Source: Tetrapyrgos nigripes (lineage: Eukaryota > Basidiomycota > Agaricomycetes > Agaricales > Campanellaceae). From it: a DNA stretch of 64,000 bases. Below, one piece after another: positions 55,271-64,000 of the stretch. A program made the translations under genes and the position numbers. The stretch is from NCBI GenBank assembly GCA_013368315.1, contig JAACJM010000018.1:372001-436000 (forward strand), given 5' to 3'. Position 1 is the first letter of the stretch. Each line of letters opens with the position of its first letter. The notes under the pieces are model-generated. The model was not told the DNA's origin, did not search any database, and was given only the letters and a program-made list of their open reading frames with translations.

Positions 55271-55700
55271 CTTTAAAAGAGAGGAAGTTAATCAATGCCC
55301 CGGTAAAAAGTTCCACTCGAAGCAGTAGACCACTGCAGTTTAGAAATGGCTGAACATCACAAACAGAACCACAATATCCTTTATAGTGGCCATCAATAAT
55401 GTAGACTGGTTTATCAATCCACAGCAGTGGACCTATGTTCAAGATCTGAGCCAAAAAGAATTAAAACAGCCTCCAGATATATGAATATTGGATACTCACA
55501 AAACACACTCAATGCGAGCTAAGAGGGAATGCAAGTTGAACAAGAAGGGTATGGAAGTAACTTGAAAAGGACAGTGTCAGCTTTTAAATCATTGAAAACC
55601 CCGAATTTCAAATTGATTTGACTTGTTGAGTCAGCTACATGTAGGACAGGTCTCGTATTGTGCTCATTATGGCGCAAATATCCATTTTGATGACTCTGGG
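55271..55700. other. No gene seen
   Basis: No supportable gene. Short minus frames (55454-55260, 55782-55519) lack motifs. Confidence 0.35.
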
Positions 55701-56150
55701 ACGGGCATGCAGGTGGCACGCAGGGCGACACGCAGGTACATGTGACCTGCGTGCCGGCCCGATCGATCTGCGTGTCACTCAATACATCGGAGCGTCTGTC
55801 CTCAGGCCTACGTGTCAGTCTTTGAATGCAGGAATTGATTCAGAATACTCGTCTTTGATTGTAAATCAAGGCGTAGTACTCATAGTTCATAATATTAGGC
55901 TCAAGGTACAGGATTGATACAAAAAATGAAGCAGAAATTAGCTCTCAGAGGCATTATGCTCTCTTTTCTAGGGTACTGAAGTATGCATAGCCCTGTATTC
56001 CCGTTGGAAATCAAACAATCAACCTCTAAGTCTGGAAACAAAGTTAAAGTATGCGTATTTAGAAGACTTAAATACATAGTGCTTATATACAACCGACACG
56101 CAGGCACGCACCTACCGGCATGCAGGTATGACACGCAGAATTCAACATAC
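55701..56150. repeat. GACACGCAGG boxes flanking ~300 bp
   Basis: At 55701-55790 GCATGCAGG, GGCACGCAGG, GACACGCAGG and the inverse CCTGCGTGCCGG, CTGCGTGTC occur; at 56093-56150 CGACACGCAGGCACGCA, CCGGCATGCAGG and ACACGCAG recur. They could be the ends of a decayed MITE. Confidence 0.45.
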
Positions 56151-56202
56151 CGCCAACTGACTACCTCAATGATACTGAGTATTGTACAACCAAAACTACA
56201 TA

Positions 56203-56670
56203 CTATCTTGAATGAAAGAGGTTGATGTTGACGGGGGTGCAGCCAATGGCAATGAAGGGGACTGGTAAAAAAGTCGAGTGTCAGACGTTGCGATAATTTG
56301 AAGAGAAATAGTGAACTTACTGAAGCTGTTGTTCTCGCAGCAGACGGGCTGAGCGGTGCAGGAGTTTCCTCCGACACCAATGACGCTGATGGGGCTGCAA
56401 TTTATACCGACAAGCACAGTGGGGTCCTGAATGACGATGCCAAGCAGGCCCAAGAGTGAAGGGATAGGGGGGGTATTAGCTGGCTGAACACTCTGGCAGC
56501 ACTGTGCAGGGAAAGCGTCAACATCATTGAAATCAAGCTGATAGCAGCAAATGTTGAATGCTCACTAGGATTGGGCCGGTGTTGCATTGGCCGAATCCTT
56601 GACGAACTTCAAGGGGGGTGGCAGCTGCAAGGGAAGCAAGGGCAGCAACGGTGAGGAATTTGAACTGCAT
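56203..56670 (-). CDS. Class I hydrophobin
   Basis: Exons 56670-56566, 56501-56321 and 56261-56203, with introns of 64 and 59 nt (GT-AG), give 345 nt, 114 residues. Residues 1-18 are a signal peptide ([17 protein letters not shown]). The mature part has eight cysteines at 29, 36, 37, 70, 83, 89, 90 and 103, spaced C-x6-CC-x32-C-x12-C-x5-CC-x12-C, the class I pattern. Four disulfides hold a small barrel that self-assembles into amphipathic rodlet layers on hyphae, spores or fruit bodies. Typical family motifs are L-L-G-I-V before Cys 70, [13 protein letters not shown] and G-C-T-P-V-N-I. A TATA box lies 90 nt upstream. No defects; likely functional and probably developmentally regulated. The gene stands alone. 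Confidence 0.95.
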
Positions 56671-56759
56671 GATGGGAGAGAGTTGTTGGTTTGGAAAGGA
56701 CTGGTGAACTTGAACAACTGTGAGTTGTTCGAGTGAAGAAAGTGGGCACCTCACTGGGG

Positions 56760-56767
56760 TATTTATA
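56760..56767 (-). promoter_or_regulatory. TATA box of the hydrophobin gene
   Basis: TATAAATA on the minus strand, 90 nt before the ATG at 56670. Confidence 0.65.
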
Positions 56768-56770
56768 CAT

Positions 56771-58059
56771 TGGTTACAGTGACCATTTCAAGGAACAGTT
56801 TTCACAATGTGAAGCCCTACTCAAATTTCAGCAAGAAGTTTTCAACATATAGACGTCACAGGGGTGGCGAGCGTACCTGTTTTCAAGGCCACTATTCCAT
56901 CCTTGGGGGACGTCAATGCATGTACTCTGTAGAAGATGTCACAATTATTGCTTCAATCAATCGACATACGACACCTCCACCATTGAATCATGCACCCTAT
57001 CACACTGACATGCCAAGAGTCATTGAATCTTGAAGGTTGTGAGACTGAGAAAAGTTGCGGTGTACTGAATAGTACTTCAGCTTTGGAAAATTGCCTGAAC
57101 ACGGTCGAAGGAACTTAGCAGGAGCTCCAAGAGCAGATCAAGATATGTGCAAGGATAAGTAGATGATGATGAGTCTGAAAAAACCGATGATGCACGGCAT
57201 TTCATTGAAAATGTCAAGATGACATTCTTGAGGACGTCGGAACTTAGATGGAATTGGACCTGGACCTGGACCAATGCTCCCATTGAGCCGTTATCACATA
57301 TTTGAAATTGTTGAGAGCCCTTGGAGCCGTCTTGGTGGCCATTAGTGACTAGATGATATGCAGCATGACAGACATGGGTAGCTCAGGGAAAAGGAATACA
57401 AAGGGGTTGAGTGCAAAGTAGGGGAGGCATCTGGCTTTGACAAGTGAACCTCCTATGACGTGATGTAGAGCCAAAAATGAAAATATTCTCAGCACATGTA
57501 CATGATGCTATCGTGATGTCGCGTCGTTGAGGATTTTATAAGAAGCACAAGAAAGACAAGGTTTCGTGAATGCACTGCTTGAAGTGAGGTCGGGATTCTC
57601 AGACATGTATTTGAATGACTGTCTTAGTTTTAGGCTAGACCACTCGTCAAACTATTTCTACTGCCAAAGCCATGGGACCAAGGTTGTTGAAGAAGACTCC
57701 AAAGTTACATCCCAAGTCATGCGCACCTTGACCTCTTCCATGGGTTTCCAAACTGGAACATAGGGTATCCGTGTGTTCTCCGTGGTCCTATCAAGAATTG
57801 GAGCATACCTGTCTGGCTATTAGATGCGTATCTACCGTGGTACGGACACGGTGGCCATCACTAATTGTACTACTGTACTGGCATGAATGGAAGTTCAGTC
57901 GTTTTGACTGTGACAAATTTTAGGTCCAGTTCATCCAGTTCGGTAGCCGATATGATGCGTGATGGATCAAAAAACTAGTTCATTTTAAGTTGGTTTTTGG
58001 TTCATTTTGGTTCCATTTTGGTGTTCAGGCTTCTCTAAGCCTAAGTGTTGTGCTCTAAA
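56771..58059. other. Upstream region of the hydrophobin gene, no gene seen
   Basis: About 1.3 kb without a supportable gene. Plus frames at 56770-57033 and 57566-57763 carry no motif. It may hold the hydrophobin promoter elements. Confidence 0.35.
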
Positions 58060-58128
58060 TTACGAGGCCGAATGGAATGAGGTTGAGTTTATTACACTCG
58101 ACTTCTGCTTGTGGCTATGCTTAAATGG
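58060..58128 (+). repeat. TTACGAGGCC-family repeat
   Basis: TTACGAGGCCGAATGGAATG, then AGGTTGAGTTTATTACACT, then GCTTGTGGCTATG. Confidence 0.75.
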
Positions 58129-58264
58129 TCCCATCTATCCGTCCGATAAACGGGTTTGGACCGATTTTATCTGTGTGGCTGTGTATTTTTCTTTGTCTTC
58201 GTATCTATCTTTCCTTTCTCTTCTCACTCATACTCAACTCTTACTAACTGGTTCTCCTTTCCAG

Positions 58265-58777
58265 TTATATGACCTCGGCCCAGAATTAAACCTCAACTCT
58301 ACCTTCCCCTATGGCTGGGAACCCGATGTCGATGGCTTCCGCGGCCACGTCTTCATCTCTTCATCAAACATTGCATCTACAGGCCCTGATGGTCAAACCT
58401 ACCCCTCCACCTCCGAACTCCTCGTCCTAACCATCAAAGGTGCCTCTGGATCAGCGGAGGCCCAACAATGAAGAAAAAGACAGATTAAGCAACATTTTGT
58501 TATTTTCATGTTGTTGTGCTAGAATAGGACCGACTTGGAGTACAGTTTGTCTGTTGGGCTTAATAATATGGAAGGAAGTTTTGTGTGTAGACAGGGAGGA
58601 AAGTTTGTTTCATAGTGTTGGGTCGGTGAGTTGATTTCCTTGTTTAGCTCTGTCTGTCTCTTCATCTCTTTTCCATTGACACATCATCCGCAGAACCTCT
58701 ACGACAACCTAACCCTTCTCTACCCCCACTCAATGATCTGGTTTACCGGCCACTCTCTCAGTGAAGCTCTCGCTTAA
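58265..58777 (+). pseudogene. ATG15-like autophagy lipase fragment
   Basis: After a TTTCCAG acceptor the frame reads L-Y-D-L-G-P-E-L-N-L-N, F-P-Y-G-W-E-P-D-V-D-G-F-R-G-H-V-F-I and L-L-V-L-T-I-K-G. A frameshift near 58450 then leads to [24 protein letters not shown] and E-E-S-L-F-H-S-V-G. After an intron (58627-58694) comes N-L-Y-D-N-L-T-L-L-Y-P and W-F-T-G-H-S-L-S-E-A-L-A followed by a stop. The first two thirds match Atg15, the vacuolar class 3 lipase that breaks down autophagic bodies. The G-H-S-L-G-G nucleophile elbow is changed to G-H-S-L-S-E, and the N-terminal membrane anchor and the catalytic Asp/His region are absent. A dead partial copy. Confidence 0.75.
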
Positions 58778-59694
58778 CACTATCATGGTGAGGGTTTTGA
58801 GATGGATATGAGGGTTTCAGGTGAAAGGGTGGGACTTTGAATACATGTCTCATGTCTTTTAGACAATCATGGACCAGGTTTATCTCTTTTTCTCTTTCTC
58901 GTGCCTTCTTTTTCTTTGTCTGTCCGTTTATCTTGCTAGCTAACCAAATCTCCATCTACAGATGATTCTATGAGTATAGCACATTGGCACCATTATGACA
59001 CTATGATACTCCTAAGGTCCAAGTCTGAGTTTTGGTGTGAAGGAATAATGGGAGGAACAATGGGATTGGGTACAGATGTATTGTAAGGACGTCAGATAGG
59101 GATGGGATGGGTTAAGAGGTATGAGCCCACTGCAATCCTCAAATCAAAGAGTTCAGGAATTGACTGGATATTTAAGGAGATGGGATGAGATGTTAGTAAA
59201 TAGGATAAATGGAACACCTGTACGCTATATTGTACTGTAGTATCTTAACTTCATTAAGATGTTCAGGATTGAGGATCAGGTTCTTGTTTCGGACTGCAGG
59301 ATCATTAATGCAGTCCAACCAGTGGGCGCTAGCTATTCAGCCTGAAGTAAACCTGTGGCCTCGTCTTTGCCACGCGCAGCATTGGCCCACATCCCTTTCA
59401 TTGATTTGAAGGTCCGAGTCGATCCGTCTGACATGTCCATCTCACCACAATTAGGTGTATCTTCCCCACAACAAAGTCTATGATCAGTACTTGGATCACT
59501 TGATACATATTTCGAAATTGTCGTGGGTGGACTGACAAAGTTTGACAGCGGGACGATGGATGAAGAAACCCTAACCCTAACAACATCAACCCTTGTCATC
59601 ATCCACGACGATGACGACGACGTCTTCCTCCTCTTCTTGATACCCCCACCGCAGCAGCAGAGACGAAAATGTTCTGCCAAAGACAAGTCATTGG
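58778..59694. other. Spacer between two broken genes
   Basis: No gene. A W-A island (minus: M-K-G-M-W-A-N-A-A-R-G-K-D-E-A) lies at 59357-59400. AACCCTAACCCTAAC near 59570 is telomere-like. Confidence 0.4.
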
Positions 59695-61059
59695 ATGCTT
59701 TCCACCACTGTCGTAGAAAACATTAGAAAGATCGCTATTATTGCCCATGGTGAGCCTCTTCTCTCTCTTTTTCTTGGTCTACTCACTCGGTGAAAAGTCG
59801 ACCATGGCAAACAACACTCATTGACCGACTCCTTCGTCAATCTGGGACTTTGAAGCGTCTCAGTCTCCAAGAACAACTCCAGCTCACACCTGCCGCTTCT
59901 GCTTCCTCCGCCTCTGACCCAGGCGAAGCCGTCACCTGTCTCGACAATGGTTTCATCACTCGTGTCATGGACTCCAACGACCTTGAAAAAGAACGTGGAA
60001 TCACCATTCTTTCCAAATGCATGTCTATCATGTGCAAGGGAACTCAAATTAACATAGTCGATACCCCAGGACACGCAGACTTTGGCGGGGAGGTAGAGCA
60101 GATAATGAGTATGGTGAATACTGTCGCTTTGGTAGTGGACGCAACTGAGGGACTTATGACTCAAACGTGTTTCGTCTTGAGCAAGGCATTGGAAAGGGGG
60201 CTCAAACCAGTTGTTGTTCTCAACAAGGCAGACAGACCTCCATCCTGGCCAGCTCAAGTCAAAAGCAACTTGTTCGCTACACTAGGAGCTACAGGCGAAC
60301 AGATGGTATATGGCGGGGGAGTTTAAAAATGATGTACATGGGGAAGGGTGAGTGTCTTGTGTCTTTGACCTATTTCTCTATAACTCATTATATATCACTC
60401 CCAAAACAGCACCCTCAACCACATCTTCTCCCGCTACGCCCCCTACTCCAGCCCCATCGCCTCCCGTCGTTCCAGTTCCCTCATCTGCATGGCCCAAGGT
60501 GAATCATCCGCATATGCAATGGCTCCTCTTCAAGCTCGTGCGTTGGGAGGGGGAATGTTTATTTCACCAGGGATGGATGTGTATCTGGGGTTGGTGATTG
60601 GGATTTACAGGTCAATCCGACGGTGAAGAAACAGTTGACAAATATTAGAGTGGCAGGGGCAGATGATAAGATTGTGGTGAGTACTTTTTTGTGCATAGCA
60701 CGTTGCTGTTTCTTTTCCTTACACCCACTGGTTGTCGGTTGTCAGTTGTCTCTCCCCACTCTTTACTCTTTACCTGTCCTGAGCTTGAGCTTTCGCGTTT
60801 CGGTTTCGGCTTACCTTCCCGTCCCATCTCGCTCTCTTCTCTTCTCACTCTCACTCACCTTTACCTTTCACCTTTACACTTTACCTTTTACATTCCCCTT
60901 TCCCTTTCCCAGCTCCCCCCACCAAAAGAAATGACCCTAGAAGAATACATCTCGTTCATGGAAGAAGGAGAAGTAGTTGAGGTGACGTCTAAATCTGTTA
61001 GATTGAGGAAAGTGAACTTTAAGATGGGGGGGAAGGCACTGGGTGGGGGGAAAAAGTAG
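59695..61059 (+). pseudogene. TypA/BipA-like translational GTPase, internally deleted
   Basis: Exon 1 (59695-59749) reads T-T-V-V-E-N-I-R-K-I-A-I-I-A-H; a 48-nt intron leads to V-D-H-G-K, the P-loop start. One base later the frame shifts to [13 protein letters not shown]. The rest of the G domain is clear: [16 protein letters not shown] (G3), V-V-V-L-N-K-A-D (G4). After [10 protein letters not shown] a second break follows, and within about 90 nt the sequence passes to the C-terminal domain: F-S-R-Y-A-P-Y, M-A-Q-G-E-S-S-A-Y-A, V-N-P-T-V-K-K-Q-L-T-N-I-R and, in exon 60913-61059, M-T-L-E-E-Y-I-S-F-M-E-E-G-E-V-V-E-V-T. Domains II-III, roughly 250 residues, are gone. TypA/BipA acts in ribosome assembly; fungal copies are thought mitochondrial. 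Not functional. Confidence 0.82.
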
Positions 61060-61282
61060 GTGTTAGAGGTGTTAGAGGTGTTTTAGTGGGAAGAGAGACG
61101 AGGTGGGTTGGGGAAGGGGGCTGCATGGGGAGTTGACAAGTTGTGTTGCGTTGCCCTTCGTCCTCCAGTAATGGCCTACATCCTACATACATACAGGCTG
61201 AGGGATGTGTTGGATGTTGGCGTTGGGTGGATGGTGTATAACGCTACTGCTATTATGCTGCTAAACTTGACATGGGCATCTG

Positions 61283-61375
61283 ACTTTTCAAGCAACAGGT
61301 CAAGCAACAGTTGCTTGACTGTTGCTTGACTGTTGCTTGGCCCTGCTTGAAGGTTGCTTGGAAGTTGCTTGAGTG
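61283..61375 (+). repeat. TTGCTTGACTG minisatellite, short block
   Basis: Several 11-bp units (TTGCTTGACTG and variants), preceded by inverted units so that GTCAAGCAAC-A-GTTGCTTGAC at 61309-61329 is a perfect palindrome. Confidence 0.85.
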
Positions 61376-61792
61376 TAACCCACTTGAGAGTAGTTTTAGG
61401 ATAGCTTGACTTTCTACTTTGGATGTGGCTGTGCTTGTCCTAGTCTAGTCAACTTCACTACATTTCATTTTACAACAAATTACTCACATTGAATGGGCCA
61501 TTCATTAAGATATTATACATACCATTTCTTCATTACAAATTGGTTTAGCCTCTACTCAATCAAGTACAAACTTTTTATCATTGTAAAGGTAGAAAAAAAC
61601 AAAGTCTGAAAAAATCAATTTATTGTTACATTCATCCAACTAGTTTGAGAACTATGAGGATGCTAAGTATGTCTGAGCAGTGAGCAATATGTGTCTCTTT
61701 GAGATGATAACTTGAGGTGCCTTGAGTGATATCTCAAGTGGTAGCTTGTTGACCCATATTCTATTCATACTGTTGCTTAACTTACCCTTAAG
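61376..61792. other. No gene seen
   Basis: AT-rich spacer between the two minisatellite blocks. Confidence 0.4.
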
Positions 61793-61990
61793 TGTTGCTT
61801 GACATTGCTTGACTGTTGCTTGATGTTGCTTGATGTTGTTTGACTGTTGCTTGACTGTTGCTTGACCATTGCTTGACTGTTGCTTGACGTTGCTTGACTG
61901 TTGCTTGACATTGCTTGACTATTGCTTGACCGTTGCTTGACCGTTGTTTGACTGTTGGTTGACTGTTGCCTTACCTATGAGAAGTGTTGC
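61793..61990 (+). repeat. TTGCTTGACTG minisatellite, main block
   Basis: About 17-18 units of the 11-mer TTGCTTGACTG, with GTTGCTTGATG, CATTGCTTGAC and CCGTTGCTTGA variants. Confidence 0.9.
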
Positions 61991-62696
61991 TTGACTTTTG
62001 CTTCACCTATTGGTGTTGAGTTGCTGTTAATGAACAATTCTATTCTGCTATATACACTACTCAAGATTCCAATAATATGAACCTTTTCCCAACTTGATCA
62101 ATTCCTTGGAGTTTTCACTGTTACACCAATACTCTTGTCAAAGATTCAGTCAGTGACAACTCAATAGTTAGCACTTGTTTAATTTTTGTGATTCTTGAAT
62201 GCTAGTTTCATATTTGCATCTGAGTGTCATTCTCAGTGTGGACATAGGTTATTTGCTTACCTGTTCTTTTTTCCTGCAGTCGCTTGCTTTGATGGAAGGG
62301 ACTTGCCGTTCTAGGCAGTATGAGCATCAGTTCCAAACATGAATCATGAGCCTTACCTTGGATGCTCACTAGTTTCGGATTCCACATCCATATAGGGAAC
62401 TTTGTAGGCATGCCCATAAATTGTAAGGATAATTTCTGCTGCTAGCAGCACTAGCATCTTTGGTTTCAGAATATCTCTAAAATACTGATTATTCTGAATT
62501 TTTCCCCGAAATACTAGCAAAATAATGCCAAACACATAAAGACCACTTTGGCTGAGATTCCTGTCCTGAGGCTGGTACTGTAAATCGAGTATATTAATAA
62601 AAAAGTTTGTAAGAGTAGTCTACTGTACTCATCTCTGCACAGCACTGTAGATCCCACTTTTTGAATAGCTTCAAATTATGAAGTGGCTGATGAAGA
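61991..62696. other. Unassigned stretch
   Basis: A minus frame at 62535-62353 has L-V-L-L-A-A-E-I-I-L-T-I-Y-G-H-A-Y-K-V-P. It could continue the Ulp1-like fragment but is not recognisable. Confidence 0.3.
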
Positions 62697-63190
62697 TTAA
62701 TCAGGTTTCCAATTACCTGCAATCAAAATGTGTGATTTTATAAAATACAAAGCAGAAATCATGAATACCTGAAATATACAAGTATATGGGCCATCTCTCC
62801 AGGGTGTAGTAGTATGATTGTGCTGCTCAGAAGAAATATTATACACCCTTATCATCATCTGTCCAAAATCAACAATTGCTGTGATCAGATGATTGTTGAA
62901 GAATATTGGGACTATAAGCAGAGTCAAACGATGATTTTACCAGTCAACCTTTAACAACTAAGTAAGCTTAGTATTCTGACACTGATCATCAAAATGTTAC
63001 CTTGTATTTTTCGAAAAGTTCACAAATCATTGCTTCTCTCTGCTGTCCTCTTTTCAGAATCAGCTTTTCGAGATCATCGTAGTTGATAGTATCACAGACG
63101 TACATGCCAGTAATATTCAGGGGCTCCTGATAGCACTGAAAGTACCCATCCAGTATTCAGGGAGTGATTCTACCAGTGAAAATATTGGTC
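62697..63190 (-). pseudogene. Possible Ulp1/C48 peptidase-like fragment
   Basis: An exon-like minus segment at about 63180-63010 reads C-Y-Q-E-P-L-N-I-T-G-M-Y-V-C-D-T-I-N and on to E-L-F-E-K-Y-K before a GTAACA donor. Next, 62927-62697 gives I-V-P-I-F-F-N-N-H-L-I-T-A-I-V-D-F and M-M-I-R-V-Y-N-I-S. The second piece resembles the H-W-x-x-A-V-I-D-F...I-R-V-Y-D-S region of Ulp1-type cysteine peptidases carried by several fungal DNA transposons, with the W of H-W changed to L. No catalytic cysteine segment follows. Weak call. Confidence 0.3.
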
Positions 63191-63330
63191 ACGTCTTCCT
63201 GCTCAATCTTGATAGAGCATAGGAGAAACTTGATTCCATCCTCCATTTCCTTCTGCATGTCTTTTATCTAGAGCGTGATTTCCTTGATCAGAAAATAATA
63301 ACTTGGAAAGACAGAAAGTCAATACACATA

Positions 63331-63549
63331 CAGTGGCCAAAAAAATTGTCCACATGTTTGGCACCTTTGGAAAGATTGCTGATTTAAGAGCTATTGAGCA
63401 GAAATCTCAAAACATGGCTGGTGGTAGCAAGAAAGCCTTTGATTAGAGCTACAATAATCTGTCTGTTTTGTCTTATTTGGCCAAATATCTGTGGAGTTAT
63501 GATTGATTTAAAACTGTATGTCATTTGGACAATTTTTTGAGTTGCCACT
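63331..63549. mobile_element. Tc1/mariner-like MITE, ~219 bp
   Basis: CAGTGGCCAAAAAAATTGTC at the left, and on the minus strand AGTGGCAACTCAAAAAATTG at the right, followed on both sides by TCCA(C/A)ATG. These ends resemble Tc1/Fot1-type elements. No transposase. The usual TA duplication is clear only on the left (ATACAGTGG). Confidence 0.6.
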
Positions 63550-64000
63550 TCAAAATCATTATTGCAATAACCTGATGTGTTATACATGATGTCATGGGTG
63601 GAGCTGTACAGTAATGTGATGTATACACCACAATGATATCATAGCTGCCAGCTGGAGCATACATAGCAACATACAGATGCTCTACAGCTTCTATGAAAAT
63701 CATGGGGTCCCTCATATCAGCCCAGAAAGACAATCTCTACTCTCTCCTCTTAACTGCCTCTCCATCTGCAAATTGCAGCTCAGACTGGAGTATGGAAGCC
63801 AAGAGTTGCTTTTGTGGCTTAAAAGACAAATACAGACAATGAGAACAATACAGCAGGGTGTCCTAGGAGGCTCTCTACTACTTGTGAAGAGGTTAGATTG
63901 GAAAAAAATCCATTCTTGTAAAGCCAGATTGCTACACAAGTGGCCTGAAACATCAAGGCTCTTCTTGGACAACCTGTCCCAACCTATAACAGCCAAAACA
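63550..64000 (-). other. Unrecognised coding-like sequence, minus strand
   Basis: A frame at 63733-63550 reads W-A-D-M-R-D-P-M-I-F-I-E-A-V-E-H-L-Y and on into the MITE, and upstream frames run to the window edge. It looks like a real exon interrupted by the MITE, but I recognise no family. It could belong with the Ulp1-like fragment. Confidence 0.3.

Noticed and set aside
1..64000. CRISPR array, rRNA or tRNA genes
   Set aside because: No regularly spaced identical repeats with unique spacers, no rRNA motifs, and no cloverleaf found by eye. The genome type (introns, hydrophobin) is fungal.
1..64000. Biosynthetic cluster, toxin-antitoxin or defence island
   Set aside because: No enzyme set, no adjacent partner genes; intact genes are isolated and unrelated.

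Overview
The window looks like a repeat-rich, gene-poor piece of nuclear DNA from a filamentous basidiomycete (Agaricomycetes type). The grounds are a class I hydrophobin gene, DUF3455 and DUF6593 genes, a multi-pass membrane protein with the AGRIWW motif common in mushroom genomes, short 50-140 nt spliceosomal introns, TATA boxes close to start codons, and a mix of copia, DIRS-like, hAT-like and foldback elements. All calls are by eye, from translation and motif recognition; no database search was run.

Layout. 1-4863: the 5' part of a decayed Ty1/copia element on the minus strand, with its LTR and a foldback element inside gag. 4.9-13.2 kb: two dispersed repeat pairs, LTR and MITE scraps, a small six-cysteine secreted-protein gene (8927-9227, minus), a truncated TPR fragment and a TIR element. 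13.4-14.2 kb: a DUF3455 gene. 14.7-19 kb: diverged tandem repeats and hairpin-rich DNA. 19.0-25.9 kb: fragments of a DIRS-type RT and gag, and a secreted-peptide gene cut short by a repeat. 26-29.3 kb: two TIR elements. 30.8-31.6 kb: a compact LTR-internal-LTR-internal-LTR array with 5-bp target duplications. 34.8-36.8 kb: a truncated LTR and gag scraps. 40-42.6 kb: a second, strongly decayed copia gag and an apparently intact membrane-protein gene. 43.5-46.1 kb: TTACGAGGCC-type repeats and a 2-kb element with long subterminal arrays. 47.9-49.1 kb: a hAT deletion derivative with a perfect 8-bp target duplication. 52.6-54 kb: an intact six-exon DUF6593 gene. 56.2-56.8 kb: an intact hydrophobin gene. 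58.2-61.1 kb: broken copies of two housekeeping genes (ATG15-like lipase, TypA/BipA-like GTPase). 61.2-64 kb: an 11-bp minisatellite, a possible Ulp1-protease fragment and a Tc1-like MITE.

The genes that look functional (six-Cys secreted peptide, DUF3455, the membrane protein, DUF6593, hydrophobin) are single and far apart; nothing suggests an operon, a metabolic cluster or a defence island. Secreted and cell-wall proteins dominate the intact set, while the housekeeping copies are broken, as expected for a transposon-dense, fast-changing compartment.

The best candidate for something worth new description is the compact LTR array at 30850-31621. Its putative primer-binding site is complementary to the sequence expected at the 5' end of its own transcript, which suggests self-priming, and its LTRs begin with a palindrome whose stem sequence has changed on both sides between copies. 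Second is the family of short TTACGAGGCC-started segments present eight times in 64 kb.
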